DNA from: Candidatus Gastranaerophilales bacterium
GTDB lineage: Bacteria; Cyanobacteriota; Vampirovibrionia; Gastranaerophilales; Gastranaerophilaceae
Reading direction: 5' to 3'
DNA: 64,000 bases
NCBI GenBank assembly: GCA_944323115.1
Contig: CALURG010000079.1
Coordinates: 62,001-126,000 of the forward strand
The number at the start of each line of letters is the position of its first letter. Within the stretch, counting starts at the first letter, position 1. Shown in pieces: positions 9,554 through 19,657 of this stretch. A program made the position numbers and the translations under genes. Below the pieces are notes generated by a model. It made no database searches. It was not told the origin of the DNA and saw nothing but the letters and a program-made list of their open reading frames with translations.

Positions 9554-10206
9554 GCAATATTAAACTCAGTGCAGCTTGTAACAAACACCGTAATATCATT
9601 AACATCTGCTTTTTGCAGTGTAGAAGTAACTTCTGATATGGTGCTGCCTGTTGTGAGTATGTCGTCTATTACAAGGAGTTTTTCTCCGTTGTAGTGGTTT
9701 GGGTTATATTGAAAAGCTCCTTGCAGATTTTTTTCACGTTCTTTTTTTGTCAATTTATACTGAGGTTTTGTATTTTTGATACGTTTAAGTATTTCATTGT
9801 TTACAGGATATCCGCTAAGCTTTGAAAACTCTTGTGCAACAAGCAGCATTTGATTGTATTTTCTTTTTTTCTCTCTTGCCGGATACAAAGGTACCGGTAC
9901 AATGACAAATTTTTCTTCACTAACGCTCAATTTTTTCCAATAATCATACATCAATTTTGCCTGAAAATATGCAAGTTCCTTTTGATTATGATATTTTACA
10001 CCTCTGATAAGTTTTTGAAGTTCATTTTTGTAGACTGCCGCACTGTATATTGGTGTATTGTTTATTTTTTTCAAAATTTTGACGGGCAGAAGCCGGATTT
10101 TTTTATAGCAGTTTAAACACATTTTTGTGTTATCTTTTGAACTTCCGCAAAAATAACACCTTTTTCTGTATATCAAATCGAGCAATTGTGATAAAAATTT
10201 AATCAT
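9550..10206 (-). CDS. comF: ComF family phosphoribosyltransferase-like protein
   Basis: A 218-residue protein with an N-terminal zinc-ribbon (RCYFCG...CLNCYKK) and a C-terminal PRPP-type motif, LLVIDDILTTGSTISEV. This is the ComF/GntX architecture; in naturally competent species ComF assists uptake or handling of single-stranded DNA. I chose ATG 10206 (MIKFLSQ) because the longer reading frame would run into rseP on the other strand. No ribosome binding site is present; a TATAAT lies six bases upstream instead. Competence plus type IV pilus parts in the window is suggestive but unproven. Confidence 0.85.
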   Translation of the reverse strand: MIKFLSQLLDLIYRKRCYFCGSSKDNTKMCLNCYKKIRLLPVKILKKINNTPIYSAAVYKNELQKLIRGVKYHNQKELAYFQAKLMYDYWKKLSVSEEKFVIVPVPLYPAREKKRKYNQMLLVAQEFSKLSGYPVNNEILKRIKNTKPQYKLTKKEREKNLQGAFQYNPNHYNGEKLLVIDDILTTGSTISEVTSTLQKADVNDITVFVTSCTEFNIA

Positions 10207-10212
10207 ATAATA

Positions 10213-10218
10213 ATTATA
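10213..10218 (-). promoter_or_regulatory. -10 box six bases before comF start
   Basis: Read on the minus strand, a perfect TATAAT is followed by TATTAT and then the ATG at 10206. No Shine-Dalgarno sequence intervenes, so the transcript would start at or next to the ATG. Confidence 0.4.
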
Positions 10219-10263
10219 ATATGGTAAAATAAAGCTAAGCATATTAAAAAAGAGAGATTTTTT

Positions 10264-11634
10264 ATGAATATAATAATAATGCTTTTGTTGATAAGTTTTT
10301 TGATACTTGTTCATGAACTGGGACATTTTCTGTCGGCAAGGGCACTGGGGATAAAAGTAGACAAATTCGGATTTGGTCTGCCTTTTGGGCCTACACTTTT
10401 CAAAGGAAAAATAAAAGATACGGAAATACTTGTGCATGCACTGCTTTTGGGCGGTTATGTTGCATTTCCTGATGATGACACAGATACGGCAAAGGAGAAA
10501 AATCCTCAGGATTTGTTTAAAAATAAACCGATTTGGAAAAGAACAATAGTAGTATCGGCCGGTGTTATTGCCAATGTGATTTGTGCATTGCTGCTTGTCA
10601 TATTTACAGCCTCAGTGTGGCACAAACTTCCCGCCGGAAAATATGACATAACCGTTGCAAAAATTACGGCACCAAAAAGTGCTTCGGTACATTTTTCCGG
10701 ATTAAAACCCGGTGACAAAATATACAAAATCAACGGTTCGGAAATATTCCAACCTTTCCAAATAAACAAATTTGCACAAGAGAGCAAAACCCATGACGGT
10801 TTGACTACTCCTGAAATTTACAGTGACAGGCTGTCTTTGCTGCAAAAGGAAAATGCCGGCATAAAAGATGTGCAAAAAAATATTGAAAAAGGCAAAAAAA
10901 TTGTTTTGATTCCCGTGAAAGATGAAGAACCGGTAAAACTTTCCAAAGCCGCTTTGATGGGAATTGAAAAGGTAAAACAGGATTCTTTAAAACTCAATAA
11001 AAAACAAATTGCACTGCGGGACAAAATTCAAGGAAAAAAAGAGTTTGTTTCTGACGGTGAAACTTCTCTTTCTGACATTGCGGTAGCTTTGTCAGACACA
11101 AGAAAGCCTATATATTTTACCGTACTAAGAGACAAAAAGCCTTTTGATTTGAAACCGATATACTCCGACAATAAAGGTATAATCGGTATTCAGCAGAATT
11201 TGAACGAAGTTTTGCTCAGTGCAAAAACACCTTCAGAAATTTTAAAATCATCTTTTGAATACACATACAGAATTACTGATTTGACTATACTCGGCCTGGA
11301 GAAATTGTTCACGGGGCAAATACCTATGAAAGAGCTTCACGGTATAGTTGCAATTACAAAAGTCGGAGGAGATATGATACAGCAATCCGGGTTGTTCAAC
11401 GGACTGCTTCTTACTGCAATTATCAGTATAAACCTTGCTGTTATGAATCTTTTGCCGATACCAGCGTTGGACGGCGGACATCTTTTGTTTTTGCTTGCCG
11501 AAAAAATAAAAGGAAAACCGCTGGATGAAGAGCTTATTGCAAAAATAAGCAATTTCTTCTTCCTGCTTTTGATTGTCCTTATGCTATTAATTGTTTTTAA
11601 CGATATATTTGCATTAATTACCAAAAAAATATAA
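10264..11634 (+). CDS. rseP: RIP metalloprotease RseP (site-2 protease)
   Basis: A 456-residue membrane protease. Zinc ligands H17 and H21 with catalytic E18 form HELGH in the first membrane helix, and NLLPIPALDGGH is the C-terminal active-site motif with the third ligand. A PDZ-type domain with an inserted charged segment (about residues 140-290) lies between. It cuts membrane-embedded substrates, typically anti-sigma factors or signal peptides; the large anti-sigma-like protein at 29.7 kb is a conceivable client, which is inference only. It is divergent from comF. Confidence 0.93.
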   Translation: MNIIIMLLLISFLILVHELGHFLSARALGIKVDKFGFGLPFGPTLFKGKIKDTEILVHALLLGGYVAFPDDDTDTAKEKNPQDLFKNKPIWKRTIVVSAGVIANVICALLLVIFTASVWHKLPAGKYDITVAKITAPKSASVHFSGLKPGDKIYKINGSEIFQPFQINKFAQESKTHDGLTTPEIYSDRLSLLQKENAGIKDVQKNIEKGKKIVLIPVKDEEPVKLSKAALMGIEKVKQDSLKLNKKQIALRDKIQGKKEFVSDGETSLSDIAVALSDTRKPIYFTVLRDKKPFDLKPIYSDNKGIIGIQQNLNEVLLSAKTPSEILKSSFEYTYRITDLTILGLEKLFTGQIPMKELHGIVAITKVGGDMIQQSGLFNGLLLTAIISINLAVMNLLPIPALDGGHLLFLLAEKIKGKPLDEELIAKISNFFFLLLIVLMLLIVFNDIFALITKKI

Positions 11635-11699
11635 TATATTAACGGCGTTCGAGCTATTAGCGGTATTTTTCCGCAAAACAAAAACAAAGCAAAAAAGTT

Positions 11700-12509
11700 A
11701 TGGAACACATCACTTATCTTCAAGACAACTTAAAAGACGGCCGTATTGTCAGATGGCCGGAAAGCTGTTTTCCTCTGAAGTTTTATATAGCACCTTTCAG
11801 ATGGTATGCAAAAACCGGAAATGACAGTTATAAATATCAGGCACTTGTAAAAAGAGCTCTTCAGCAATGGGAAAAAATCGGCGGCGGCAAAGTCAGGTTT
11901 AAAATTGTAAATACACTGAATGAATCTCAAGTAAATCTTGATTGGAAACGTGTAGACAGAAAAGCATTGGGTCACTGCTATTTTCACTTTGACAACAACA
12001 GCCGGCTGTATAGTGCCGAAGTTCAGATAGGGCTTTCTGACGGTATACTTCATCAGCAGTATCAGGACGAAAATGAAGTGTATCATACAATTCTGCATGA
12101 AATCGGACATTCACTCGGTCTTGGGCACAGCCCTTACGAGTCGGATATCATGTACACTCCCCACAAATACGGAGTAGTCAGTCTTTCTCACAGGGACGCT
12201 TCTTCAATACAATGGCTATACAAGCTTCCTCTCGGTATCAGTGTCAAAGAATTCGGACAAAAATACGGTATAAACTCAAACAACATTGACGATATTATTT
12301 TAAAAATTGCAACCGAAAAGCTCAGAAATAATGAATTTGAGGAAGTGAAAAATTCCATAAAAATTCCTCAAAAAGACCTTATGAATGAGCAGGATAAACT
12401 TGCCGAAATGAAAAAATATAATCTCGGTTTGCAGGATATAAAAATTTCAAGCAATGTTCAAGAATATATCAAAAAGAATTTGATAATCAAGAAACCGTCA
12501 AAAGATTGA
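11700..12509 (+). CDS. Matrixin-like (M10) zinc metalloprotease
   Basis: A 269-residue protein with the metzincin signature H133-E-I-G-H137-S-L-G-L-G-H143 and a Met-turn at IMY (M151), exactly as in matrixins. The catalytic domain spans about residues 20-175, with a helical C-terminal tail. No signal peptide or propeptide is visible: residue 1 is followed at once by the folded domain, so it may be cytosolic, exported by another route, or have an upstream start I could not identify. It lies 65 bases after rseP and may be co-transcribed. Substrate unknown. Confidence 0.8.
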   Translation: MEHITYLQDNLKDGRIVRWPESCFPLKFYIAPFRWYAKTGNDSYKYQALVKRALQQWEKIGGGKVRFKIVNTLNESQVNLDWKRVDRKALGHCYFHFDNNSRLYSAEVQIGLSDGILHQQYQDENEVYHTILHEIGHSLGLGHSPYESDIMYTPHKYGVVSLSHRDASSIQWLYKLPLGISVKEFGQKYGINSNNIDDIILKIATEKLRNNEFEEVKNSIKIPQKDLMNEQDKLAEMKKYNLGLQDIKISSNVQEYIKKNLIIKKPSKD

Positions 12510-12577
12510 TTTTTGCACACAACAACTGTGGGCGGTGTTTTTTAATTTTCTCCGCACAACACAGCCATCAGCTTTGT

Positions 12578-13648
12578 TTATACTATATTAATCAATCTTT
12601 TCAACTCATCCGGTCTGCTGGATTTTGACAGAGCATCTTCGGCAGAAACAAGCTTTTGTTTGTAAAGATTTGCAAGAGCTGTTTCAAGAGTCTGCATACC
12701 TTGACCCGCACCGGTTTGAATTGCAGAATACATCTGTGAAGTTTTTCCTTCTCGAATAAGGTTTGCAATCGCACCGTTTACAACCATGATTTCCTGAGCC
12801 ATTACACGGCCTTTTTTCTCACCGTTTTCATTGAGTTTCGGCAGGAGTGTTTGTGAAAATACAGCAGTCAAAGAGTTTGAAAGCATGATACGAATTTGCT
12901 GCTGTTGCCCTTGCGGAAATACGTCAATGATACGGTCAATCGTCTGGCTGGCAGATGAAGTGTGGAGTGTTCCCATTACCAAGTGACCGGTTTCTGCAGC
13001 CGTAATAGCAAGCGAAATAGTTTCCAAGTCACGCATCTCACCTACTAGTATAATATCAGGGTCTTCACGAAGAGCTGATTTAAGTGCATTTGCGAATGAA
13101 CGTGTATCTTGTCCAAGTTCTCTTTGGTGAACAACACTTTTTTTAGACTTATGAACAAATTCAACAGGGTCTTCAATCGTCAAAATATGTTCATTTCTTG
13201 TTTCATTTATGTAATCAATCATTGATGCCAGAGTGGTTGATTTACCTGAACCTGTAGGACCTGTAACAAGAATAAGTCCTCTCGGTTTTTCTGTAATCTT
13301 TCTGACAATAGACGGGAGTCCAAGAGTTTCGAAAGAAGGCACTTCCGTGTTGATAGTTCTGAATGCGGCAGCGTACGTACCGTTGTTTTTGTATACGTTT
13401 ACACGGAATCTTCCAAGACCGTGAATACCGTATGAAAGGTCAAGTTCCCAGTCTTGTTCGAGTCTTCTTCTTTGTTCATTATTCAAAATAGGAAAAACTA
13501 AAGTTTCTACATTTTCGGCAGTAAGTGCTTCATGATTTGTTCTTACCAATTTGCCGTCAATACGAAACACCGGCGGGAGGTTTGCAGAGATATGTATATC
13601 ACTTGCACCTTGTCCTACCGCTTCTTCCAATAATTCTTCTATTAACAT
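12578..13648 (-). CDS. pilT: Type IV pilus retraction ATPase PilT
   Basis: A 356-residue hexameric ATPase. Walker A is GPTGSGKST, the Asp-box region reads ILTIEDPVEF, Walker B is PDIILVGEMRD, and the His box is ETGHLVMGTLHT. The C-terminal AIRxG-like part (NLIREGKTSQMY) is typical of PilT. It powers pilus retraction for twitching and DNA uptake. SD AGGAG precedes the ATG. A related but distinct ATPase lies at 55308-56429. Confidence 0.93.
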   Translation of the reverse strand: MLIEELLEEAVGQGASDIHISANLPPVFRIDGKLVRTNHEALTAENVETLVFPILNNEQRRRLEQDWELDLSYGIHGLGRFRVNVYKNNGTYAAAFRTINTEVPSFETLGLPSIVRKITEKPRGLILVTGPTGSGKSTTLASMIDYINETRNEHILTIEDPVEFVHKSKKSVVHQRELGQDTRSFANALKSALREDPDIILVGEMRDLETISLAITAAETGHLVMGTLHTSSASQTIDRIIDVFPQGQQQQIRIMLSNSLTAVFSQTLLPKLNENGEKKGRVMAQEIMVVNGAIANLIREGKTSQMYSAIQTGAGQGMQTLETALANLYKQKLVSAEDALSKSSRPDELKRLINIV

Positions 13649-13770
13649 TATTTTGCTCCTGATACTAATTATTTTATATAATTTAATTTAATGTTATAAT
13701 TTCTGTTACCTACATAGAATTTTACAATCATGCGGCATTAATGTCAAAAAAAATAAAACTGAGAGAGGAT

Positions 13771-14595
13771 ATGAAACAAATAAAACCGGTTAAACTAAAG
13801 GATTTTGAAATAGGTTCGGACAAACTGACCATACTTGCCGGGCCTTGTGCAATAGAGAGCAAAGATATACTTTTTACCGTTGCGGAAGCATTGAAAAAAC
13901 TGACACAAGAGCTTGGTATAAACTATGTTTTTAAGTCATCATTTGACAAAGCAAACAGAAGCTCCATAAACTCTTTTAGAGGACCGGGTCTTGAAAAAGG
14001 ACTTGAACTTCTTGCACAGGTAAAAAAAGAGTTTGATTTGCCTATCGTTACAGATATTCATTTGCCCGAACAGGCTGCACCGGTTTCAGAAGTTGCCGAT
14101 ATTATTCAGATTCCAGCATTTTTGTGCCGCCAGACAGACTTGCTTGTTGCAGCAGCAAAAACTGGGAAAATCGTAAATATTAAAAAGGGTCAGTTTCTTG
14201 CTCCTGCACAAATGGAACCGCTTGCAAAAAAAGTTCTCGATTCCGGCAACGACAAGATTCTTCTCACGGACAGAGGCACAAGTTTTGGCTACAACAACCT
14301 TGTTGTCGACATGAGAGGAATACAAATAATGCAGGAAATGGGATATCCCGTTGTTTTTGACGCTACTCACAGTGTTCAATTGCCGGGCGGTGCAGGAGAT
14401 TGCTCTTCAGGTGAGAGAAAGTACGTCCCTACTTTGGCAAAAGCTTCTATAGCCGCAGGAGCCAAAGCTTTGTTTTTTGAAATTCATCCCGACCCTGACA
14501 AAGCTCTTTGTGACGGGCCCAATATGCTTTCTGTTGAAGCGGCAAAAGACGTATTTAAAGTTTGCAATGATATTTTTAAACTGCTAAATCAATAA
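13771..14595 (+). CDS. kdsA: 3-deoxy-8-phosphooctulonate synthase (Kdo8P synthase)
   Basis: A 274-residue enzyme joining PEP and arabinose-5-phosphate to make Kdo8P, a precursor of the LPS inner core. [30 protein letters not shown] and [14 protein letters not shown] are family motifs. I favour ATG 13771 because GAGAGG precedes it and the protein then begins MKQ, as in the E. coli enzyme; an in-frame ATG at 13741 adds ten residues and has no ribosome binding site. It converges with ade and the two coding regions overlap by 20 bases. Its presence implies an outer membrane with Kdo. Confidence 0.92.
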   Translation: MKQIKPVKLKDFEIGSDKLTILAGPCAIESKDILFTVAEALKKLTQELGINYVFKSSFDKANRSSINSFRGPGLEKGLELLAQVKKEFDLPIVTDIHLPEQAAPVSEVADIIQIPAFLCRQTDLLVAAAKTGKIVNIKKGQFLAPAQMEPLAKKVLDSGNDKILLTDRGTSFGYNNLVVDMRGIQIMQEMGYPVVFDATHSVQLPGGAGDCSSGERKYVPTLAKASIAAGAKALFFEIHPDPDKALCDGPNMLSVEAAKDVFKVCNDIFKLLNQ

Positions 14596-16309
14596 CTTCA
14601 AACTTGTTTACGTCAATAAGTCCTTTATCGGTAATTTTTAATTCCGGTATGACCGAAAGCGACAGAAATGCCATGCTCATAAAAGGATCATCTATTTTGC
14701 AGCCTATTTGTTTGGCTGCTTTGTCCAGTTCTTTGAGTTTTGTTTCAACTTCTTCAAACGGCCTGTCCGACATCAATCCCGCTATCGGAAGTTTCAAGTG
14801 TGCAAGTGTTTTTTTGTTTTCAACTATTATTTTTCCGCCTTGAGATTTTACAAGTTCTACGGCAGCGTAGTACATGTCTTCATCATTTGTGCCGATAACA
14901 ATCATATTGTGCGAGTCATGAGCAACTGTAGATGCAATTGCACCGGATTTTAAGCCGAATCCTTTTACAAAGCCGAGTCCTATGTTTCCTGTGGCCTTGT
15001 GACGCTCAATCACGGCAATTTTTAAAACATCTTTTTCAATACAGGGTTTTGCAATACCGTTTTCTATGTTTATTGTTTCTACTGTTTCTTTGGTTATAAG
15101 CTGTTCAGGTATTACATTGATTACTTTTACCTTGTTTTTTTCGGGAGGCAGTTTTATTTCAAGATCTTTATGATAAAGATACTTGATATTCACAGAACCT
15201 CTCAACGCCGGAGTTTGGGCGGTATCAATTTGAACGGTCATTTTGCCGTTTTGAGCAACAAGTTTTCCGTTTTTGAAGACCATTTCCGGCTCAAAGCTTT
15301 CCAAATCCTTTAAAACAAGCATGTCCGCTCTGTATCCCGGTGCAATAGCCCCGAGATTCGGAATATTGAAGTATTCCGCAGTATTTATACTTGCCATTTG
15401 AATTGCTTTTATTGGATTTATTCCGTTTTTTACAGCTTTTTTTACCATTCTTGAAATATGCTTTGCCAGATGTTTCGGGTGTCTGTCATCGGTTACAAAC
15501 ATACATCTTTGTGTATTATAGTTTTTCAAAACAGGTATGAGAGCATCCAAATTGCGTGCACCTGTGGCTTCTCTGACCATTAAATACATCCCAAGCCTTA
15601 GTTTTTCCAGTGCTTCTTCATAAGTTGTGCATTCATGATCGGAGCATACACCCGCCGCAGCGTATGCATTTAAATCTTTGCCGGACAAATTTGGTGCATG
15701 CCCGTCTATTCTTTTCTTTTTATCTAAACCCAGTTTTATTTTGCTCAACACACTGTTGTCACAATTGACAACACCCGGAAAATTCATCATTTCAGCAATG
15801 CCAAGCACCCAGTCTGCATCAATTAACAAAGCCAAATCATAGCTGTTCAAATCCACACCTGATGTTTCAAGATCAGTAGCCGGAACGCAGGAAGGAAGAG
15901 TCATATACACATCAAGAGGCAGATTTTTTGATGCTTCTCTCATAAAGCTGATACCCTGCAAACCCATTACGTTAGAAATTTCATGAGGATCTGCTACTAT
16001 GGTAGTTGTGCCTGAAGGTACAACCATTTTTGCAAATTCTGCGGGAAGGAGCATGGAGCTTTCAATGTGGACATGCCCGTCAATAAACGACGGTGAGACG
16101 TATGCACCTTGCACATCTATTTCTTTTTTGCCTTTATAATTCTTTGATATGCCTGCTATTTTGCCGTCTGAGACAGCAATATCGGTTTCATAAATTTCTT
16201 CTGACAAGACATTTATGAGTTTTGCATTTTTTATTACAATATCTGCTTCGATTTCACCTTTTGCTGTTTTTATTATTTTTTCAAGATTGTTCTCTTCGGT
16301 TGTATACAT
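14576..16309 (-). CDS. ade: Adenine deaminase
   Basis: A 577-residue amidohydrolase of the Ade family. The metal-binding motif [11 protein letters not shown] near residue 77 and the C-terminal adenine deaminase domain ([15 protein letters not shown]) are both visible. It converts adenine to hypoxanthine and ammonia. It is the last gene of a leftward series korDABC-punA-ade, separated from punA by 129 bases. Its 3' end overlaps kdsA in a convergent arrangement. Confidence 0.93.
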   Translation of the reverse strand: MYTTEENNLEKIIKTAKGEIEADIVIKNAKLINVLSEEIYETDIAVSDGKIAGISKNYKGKKEIDVQGAYVSPSFIDGHVHIESSMLLPAEFAKMVVPSGTTTIVADPHEISNVMGLQGISFMREASKNLPLDVYMTLPSCVPATDLETSGVDLNSYDLALLIDADWVLGIAEMMNFPGVVNCDNSVLSKIKLGLDKKKRIDGHAPNLSGKDLNAYAAAGVCSDHECTTYEEALEKLRLGMYLMVREATGARNLDALIPVLKNYNTQRCMFVTDDRHPKHLAKHISRMVKKAVKNGINPIKAIQMASINTAEYFNIPNLGAIAPGYRADMLVLKDLESFEPEMVFKNGKLVAQNGKMTVQIDTAQTPALRGSVNIKYLYHKDLEIKLPPEKNKVKVINVIPEQLITKETVETINIENGIAKPCIEKDVLKIAVIERHKATGNIGLGFVKGFGLKSGAIASTVAHDSHNMIVIGTNDEDMYYAAVELVKSQGGKIIVENKKTLAHLKLPIAGLMSDRPFEEVETKLKELDKAAKQIGCKIDDPFMSMAFLSLSVIPELKITDKGLIDVNKFEVIDLAV

Positions 16310-16438
16310 TTTTTTCTCATTTCATTTAAAAAATTTTTACAATATAAATACATAATAAAGTTCTTTTTATTTTTAGCATAAATTAAGAGAATTATATATT
16401 ATTTGTCCGAAAAAAATCCATAATTGACTGTTAAAAGA

Positions 16439-17239
16439 TTAAATGTTTTCTATAACGGCCATCAAAAGATTCATGAAAGAATCTTTAATTTTTTCGGCGG
16501 TTTCGACAACTTCACTATGACACAGCCTGGAAGGATGAACACCTGCTGCGGAATTTGTTATGCAGCTTATACCAAGCACCCGCATGGAACAATAATTTGC
16601 TACAAGTGCCTCAGGGACTGTTGACATGCCTACTGCGTCGGCACCGACAATTCTGAGCATATTAATCTCAGCCGGTGTCTCATAACTCGGACCGCTCATT
16701 GCTGCATAAACCCCTTTTCTCATCGAAAGACCGAGTTCTTTACCTTTTTTCTGTGCCAAAGCAGCAAGTGTATGGTCATAAATCTCGCTCATATCAGGAA
16801 ATCTGTCACCCAATGACGAATCGTTTTCTCCGATTAAAGGGTTCACACCCATCAAATTTATGTGGTCGGTAATAATCATTAAATCGCCTGCATTGTATTT
16901 TTTGTTTACACTGCCTGCGGCATTTGTAATTATCAAAGTATCAACACCGAGTTTTTTCATGACTTTGACAGGATAAACTATGCGGCTTATGTGATAGCCT
17001 TCATAAAAATGATACCTGCCTTGCATTATAACAGTGTTTTTTCCGAAAACTTCTCCAAAAACAAGCTGTCCTTTGTGCCCCGCAACAGTAGATGTTTCAA
17101 AACCCGGAATATCGCTGTATTTTATCCTTACGCCTTCTATATTATCTGCAAAGTCACCAAGTCCCGAACCCAGTATAATACCGAGTTTTGGTTTAAATGT
17201 TTTAATTTTATTCTGGATGTAGTCGATTGTTTCTTTCAT
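16439..17239 (-). CDS. punA: Purine-nucleoside phosphorylase
   Basis: A 266-residue trimeric-type PNP. The phosphate-binding motif GSGLGDF, AGHKGQLVFGEV, the loop ITNAAGSVNKKYNAGDLM and the base-recognition part YAAMSGPSYETPAEI are all in place. It splits inosine or guanosine into base plus ribose-1-phosphate. The start lies 5 bases downstream of the korC stop, so it is co-transcribed with the ferredoxin oxidoreductase genes. Confidence 0.94.
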   Translation of the reverse strand: MKETIDYIQNKIKTFKPKLGIILGSGLGDFADNIEGVRIKYSDIPGFETSTVAGHKGQLVFGEVFGKNTVIMQGRYHFYEGYHISRIVYPVKVMKKLGVDTLIITNAAGSVNKKYNAGDLMIITDHINLMGVNPLIGENDSSLGDRFPDMSEIYDHTLAALAQKKGKELGLSMRKGVYAAMSGPSYETPAEINMLRIVGADAVGMSTVPEALVANYCSMRVLGISCITNSAAGVHPSRLCHSEVVETAEKIKDSFMNLLMAVIENI

Positions 17240-17244
17240 GTTTT

Positions 17245-17814
17245 TTAAGTTGCTGCAAATTGTTTTCTTATAATTTCCGCACCGTATTGCAGCGATTCTA
17301 TATTGTTTGGAAGCAAAGCCGCTTTTTTAGAGGAAACGGTTTTTGCCATTTCTTTCATTACTTCAATTAACGAATCTATTTTTAATATGCCGGTTTTTTC
17401 AATAAATGCACCGAGAGCCATAACGTTTATAAAAGAAGGTTGTGTGAGTTTTTGTGCAAAATCGTTAAAAGGAATTTTCAAATATTCAATATCATCTCTG
17501 GTTGTGTTTACATGAGACAGAGACGAATTGATAATCATAAAACCGCCCTTTTTAACCCTTTTTTCAAACTTAATTTGCGATGCATCATTTAGTGCAATCA
17601 CAACATCTGCCTTGTCGATAATAGGAGACGGCACATCATCGGATGAAATATTTACGGAACAGTTAACGGCACCACCTCTCATTTCCGCACCGTATGAAGG
17701 AAACCAGGTCGTGTGTTTGCCTTCAAGAACCGCTGCATGACAAAGAATGACACCGGCAAGAAGTGCACCTTGACCGCCAAATCCGGAAATTATTACATTC
17801 ATGTTTTCAGTCAT
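17245..17814 (-). CDS. korC: 2-oxoacid:ferredoxin oxidoreductase, gamma subunit
   Basis: A 189-residue gamma subunit: N-terminal GFGGQGALLAGVILCHAAV, TTWFPSYGAEMRGGAVNC and the later NVMALGAF segment are diagnostic. It forms the non-catalytic part of a four-subunit enzyme that oxidises a 2-oxoacid with CoA and reduces ferredoxin. Its start directly abuts the korB stop. Substrate (2-oxoglutarate or branched-chain 2-oxoacid) cannot be fixed by eye. Confidence 0.92.
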   Translation of the reverse strand: MTENMNVIISGFGGQGALLAGVILCHAAVLEGKHTTWFPSYGAEMRGGAVNCSVNISSDDVPSPIIDKADVVIALNDASQIKFEKRVKKGGFMIINSSLSHVNTTRDDIEYLKIPFNDFAQKLTQPSFINVMALGAFIEKTGILKIDSLIEVMKEMAKTVSSKKAALLPNNIESLQYGAEIIRKQFAAT

Positions 17815-18573
17815 TTATAATTTCTCCTGCTCGGTTATATCTTTGTACACACCAATACAGTGCACTTTTTCTGTTACATCTGTTATATGCTGAACTGCTT
17901 CCGATGGTGTCATATGCCAGTTTGTCGGGCAGGTGGCAAGTACTTCAACAAAACCGAAACCAAGTCCCTTTATCTGAGCCTCAAAAGCTTTTCTTATTGC
18001 TTTTTTAGCCTGCATAATATTTTTTGAATCAGTTATTGCCACTCTCGCACTGTAAGCTGTACCATCGCATTTTGCAACAATTTCTGCCGCATGCAAAGGA
18101 TATCCGGTGAGTTCGGCTTTTCTGCCTTCGGGAGTAGTTGTAGTCACCTGACCGACAAGAGTAGTTGCACTGGCCTGTCCGCCTGTCATACCGAAGTTTG
18201 TGTTGTTAATCATTATGGTAGTGATATGTTCACCCCTGCAAGCGGTATGAATAGTTTCGTTAAAACCTATAGTAGCAGCATCACCGTCACCTTGATAAGT
18301 AAAAACAAACTTTTCAGGCTTGCATCTTTTTATCCCTGTAGCAACACAGGGCGAACGTCCGTGAGAGGCTCCCGCAACATCCAGGTCAAAGAATTTTTCC
18401 AGAAATATTGAACAACCTACGGAAGAGATAGCGATAGTGTCATTTTTCAAATTGTATTCGTCAATCAATTCCGCAATAATTCTCAGTACAACCCCATGCC
18501 CGCAGCCCGGACAAAAAGTGAAACGGCCGTTTTTCAAAAGTGATTCGGGTCTTTTGTATACAAGTGTTTCCAT
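17815..18573 (-). CDS. korB: 2-oxoacid:ferredoxin oxidoreductase, beta (TPP-binding) subunit
   Basis: A 252-residue subunit carrying the thiamine diphosphate site (GDGDAATIGFNETIHTA with the following NNTNFGMTGGQ). N-terminal FCPGCGHG is the conserved CxxCxH segment. I place the start at ATG 18573 (METLVYK), preceded by a GGGGGT ribosome binding site inside the end of korA, rather than the longer frame that begins at 18627. It works with the alpha, gamma and delta subunits. Confidence 0.93.
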   Translation of the reverse strand: METLVYKRPESLLKNGRFTFCPGCGHGVVLRIIAELIDEYNLKNDTIAISSVGCSIFLEKFFDLDVAGASHGRSPCVATGIKRCKPEKFVFTYQGDGDAATIGFNETIHTACRGEHITTIMINNTNFGMTGGQASATTLVGQVTTTTPEGRKAELTGYPLHAAEIVAKCDGTAYSARVAITDSKNIMQAKKAIRKAFEAQIKGLGFGFVEVLATCPTNWHMTPSEAVQHITDVTEKVHCIGVYKDITEQEKL

Positions 18574-18574
18574 A

Positions 18575-19657
18575 TTATTTGACCCCCGCTTCTTTTTTGC
18601 TGTCCAATTCCGAATACAATTTTTCAACTTTTTCTAAAATGGTGTCAGGAGTAAGCAAACCTCCTGCACATCTTCCGTAAAATTCAACAGGACAAGCACC
18701 AAACACTGCCGAACGAACATCAAGCAGCATCTGCCCGTGATTTAATTCCAAATCCAGTATCATATCGGCCTTTTTTGCCGCTTCGTGAAGCTGTTTGTCA
18801 GGGAATGGAAACAGTGTAATCGGCCTGAACAAACCGACTTTCATACCTTTTTTACGTGCCCGGATAACGGCAGCCTTTGCAATTCTTCCGACGGTGCCGA
18901 ATGCTGTCAATACAAGTTTTGCATCGTCAAGCATAAATCCTTCGTACGTTGTTTCTTCTTTTGCCGCTTTTTCGTATTTCTCAAACAACTGATTTGACAA
19001 TTGTTCCAATTCGCCGTCAGGCATGTGTAAAGACACAATATTTCTTGCTGGGCGGTTGTTTGCACCGTCCAGTGCCCATTCACTGACATCCGGATCTTTG
19101 TACGGATATTCGCCAAATTCTGCCGGTTCCATCATCTGGCCCAGTATTCCGTCTGCCAGCAGCATAACAGGGTTTCTGTATTTCAATGCAAGGTGAAATG
19201 CCCTGTATGTAAGGTCTATGGCTTCTTGAACCGTTGACGGTGAGAGAACTATAGTTTTGTAGTCTCCGTTTCCTCCGCCTTTAACAGCTTGAAAATAGTC
19301 ACCCTGTGCAGGTGCAATATTTCCGAGACCTGGCCCGCCTCTCATTACACTGACTATAACACCCGGAACTTGTGCACAGCACATTGCGGAAATTGCTTCC
19401 TGCATCAATGCTATACCGCAGGAAGACGATGATGTCATTGCTTTTGTACCTGTGACACCTGCCCCGATTACCATATTTATCGAAGCCAGTTCGCTTTCTG
19501 CCGTGACAAAATTTCTGCCCAGTTCAGGCATGTGGGCACCCATGTATTCACCTATTTCGCTCTGCGGTGTAATCGGATATCCAAAATAGCACTGGCAGCC
19601 GGCTTTTATAGCAGCCTTTGCAATTGCTTCATTTCCTTTTACCAAAACCTTAGCCAC
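18575..19657 (-). CDS. korA: 2-oxoacid:ferredoxin oxidoreductase, alpha subunit
   Basis: A 360-residue pyrimidine-binding subunit with the typical opening KGNEAIAKAAIKAGC and YFGYPITPQSEI. This opening is one I associate with proteins annotated VorB (branched-chain 2-oxoacid:ferredoxin oxidoreductase), so the complex may act on 2-oxoisovalerate as well as or instead of 2-oxoglutarate. The first base of its ATG is shared with the end of the ferredoxin gene. Anaerobic metabolism is implied. Confidence 0.92.
   Translation of the reverse strand: MAKVLVKGNEAIAKAAIKAGCQCYFGYPITPQSEIGEYMGAHMPELGRNFVTAESELASINMVIGAGVTGTKAMTSSSSCGIALMQEAISAMCCAQVPGVIVSVMRGGPGLGNIAPAQGDYFQAVKGGGNGDYKTIVLSPSTVQEAIDLTYRAFHLALKYRNPVMLLADGILGQMMEPAEFGEYPYKDPDVSEWALDGANNRPARNIVSLHMPDGELEQLSNQLFEKYEKAAKEETTYEGFMLDDAKLVLTAFGTVGRIAKAAVIRARKKGMKVGLFRPITLFPFPDKQLHEAAKKADMILDLELNHGQMLLDVRSAVFGACPVEFYGRCAGGLLTPDTILEKVEKLYSELDSKKEAGVK

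Noticed and set aside
10207-10437. Upstream extension of the comF reading frame
   Set aside because: It is uninterrupted but overlaps the beginning of rseP on the other strand; ATG 10206 with the TATAAT six bases upstream and the start of the conserved domain is the better start.
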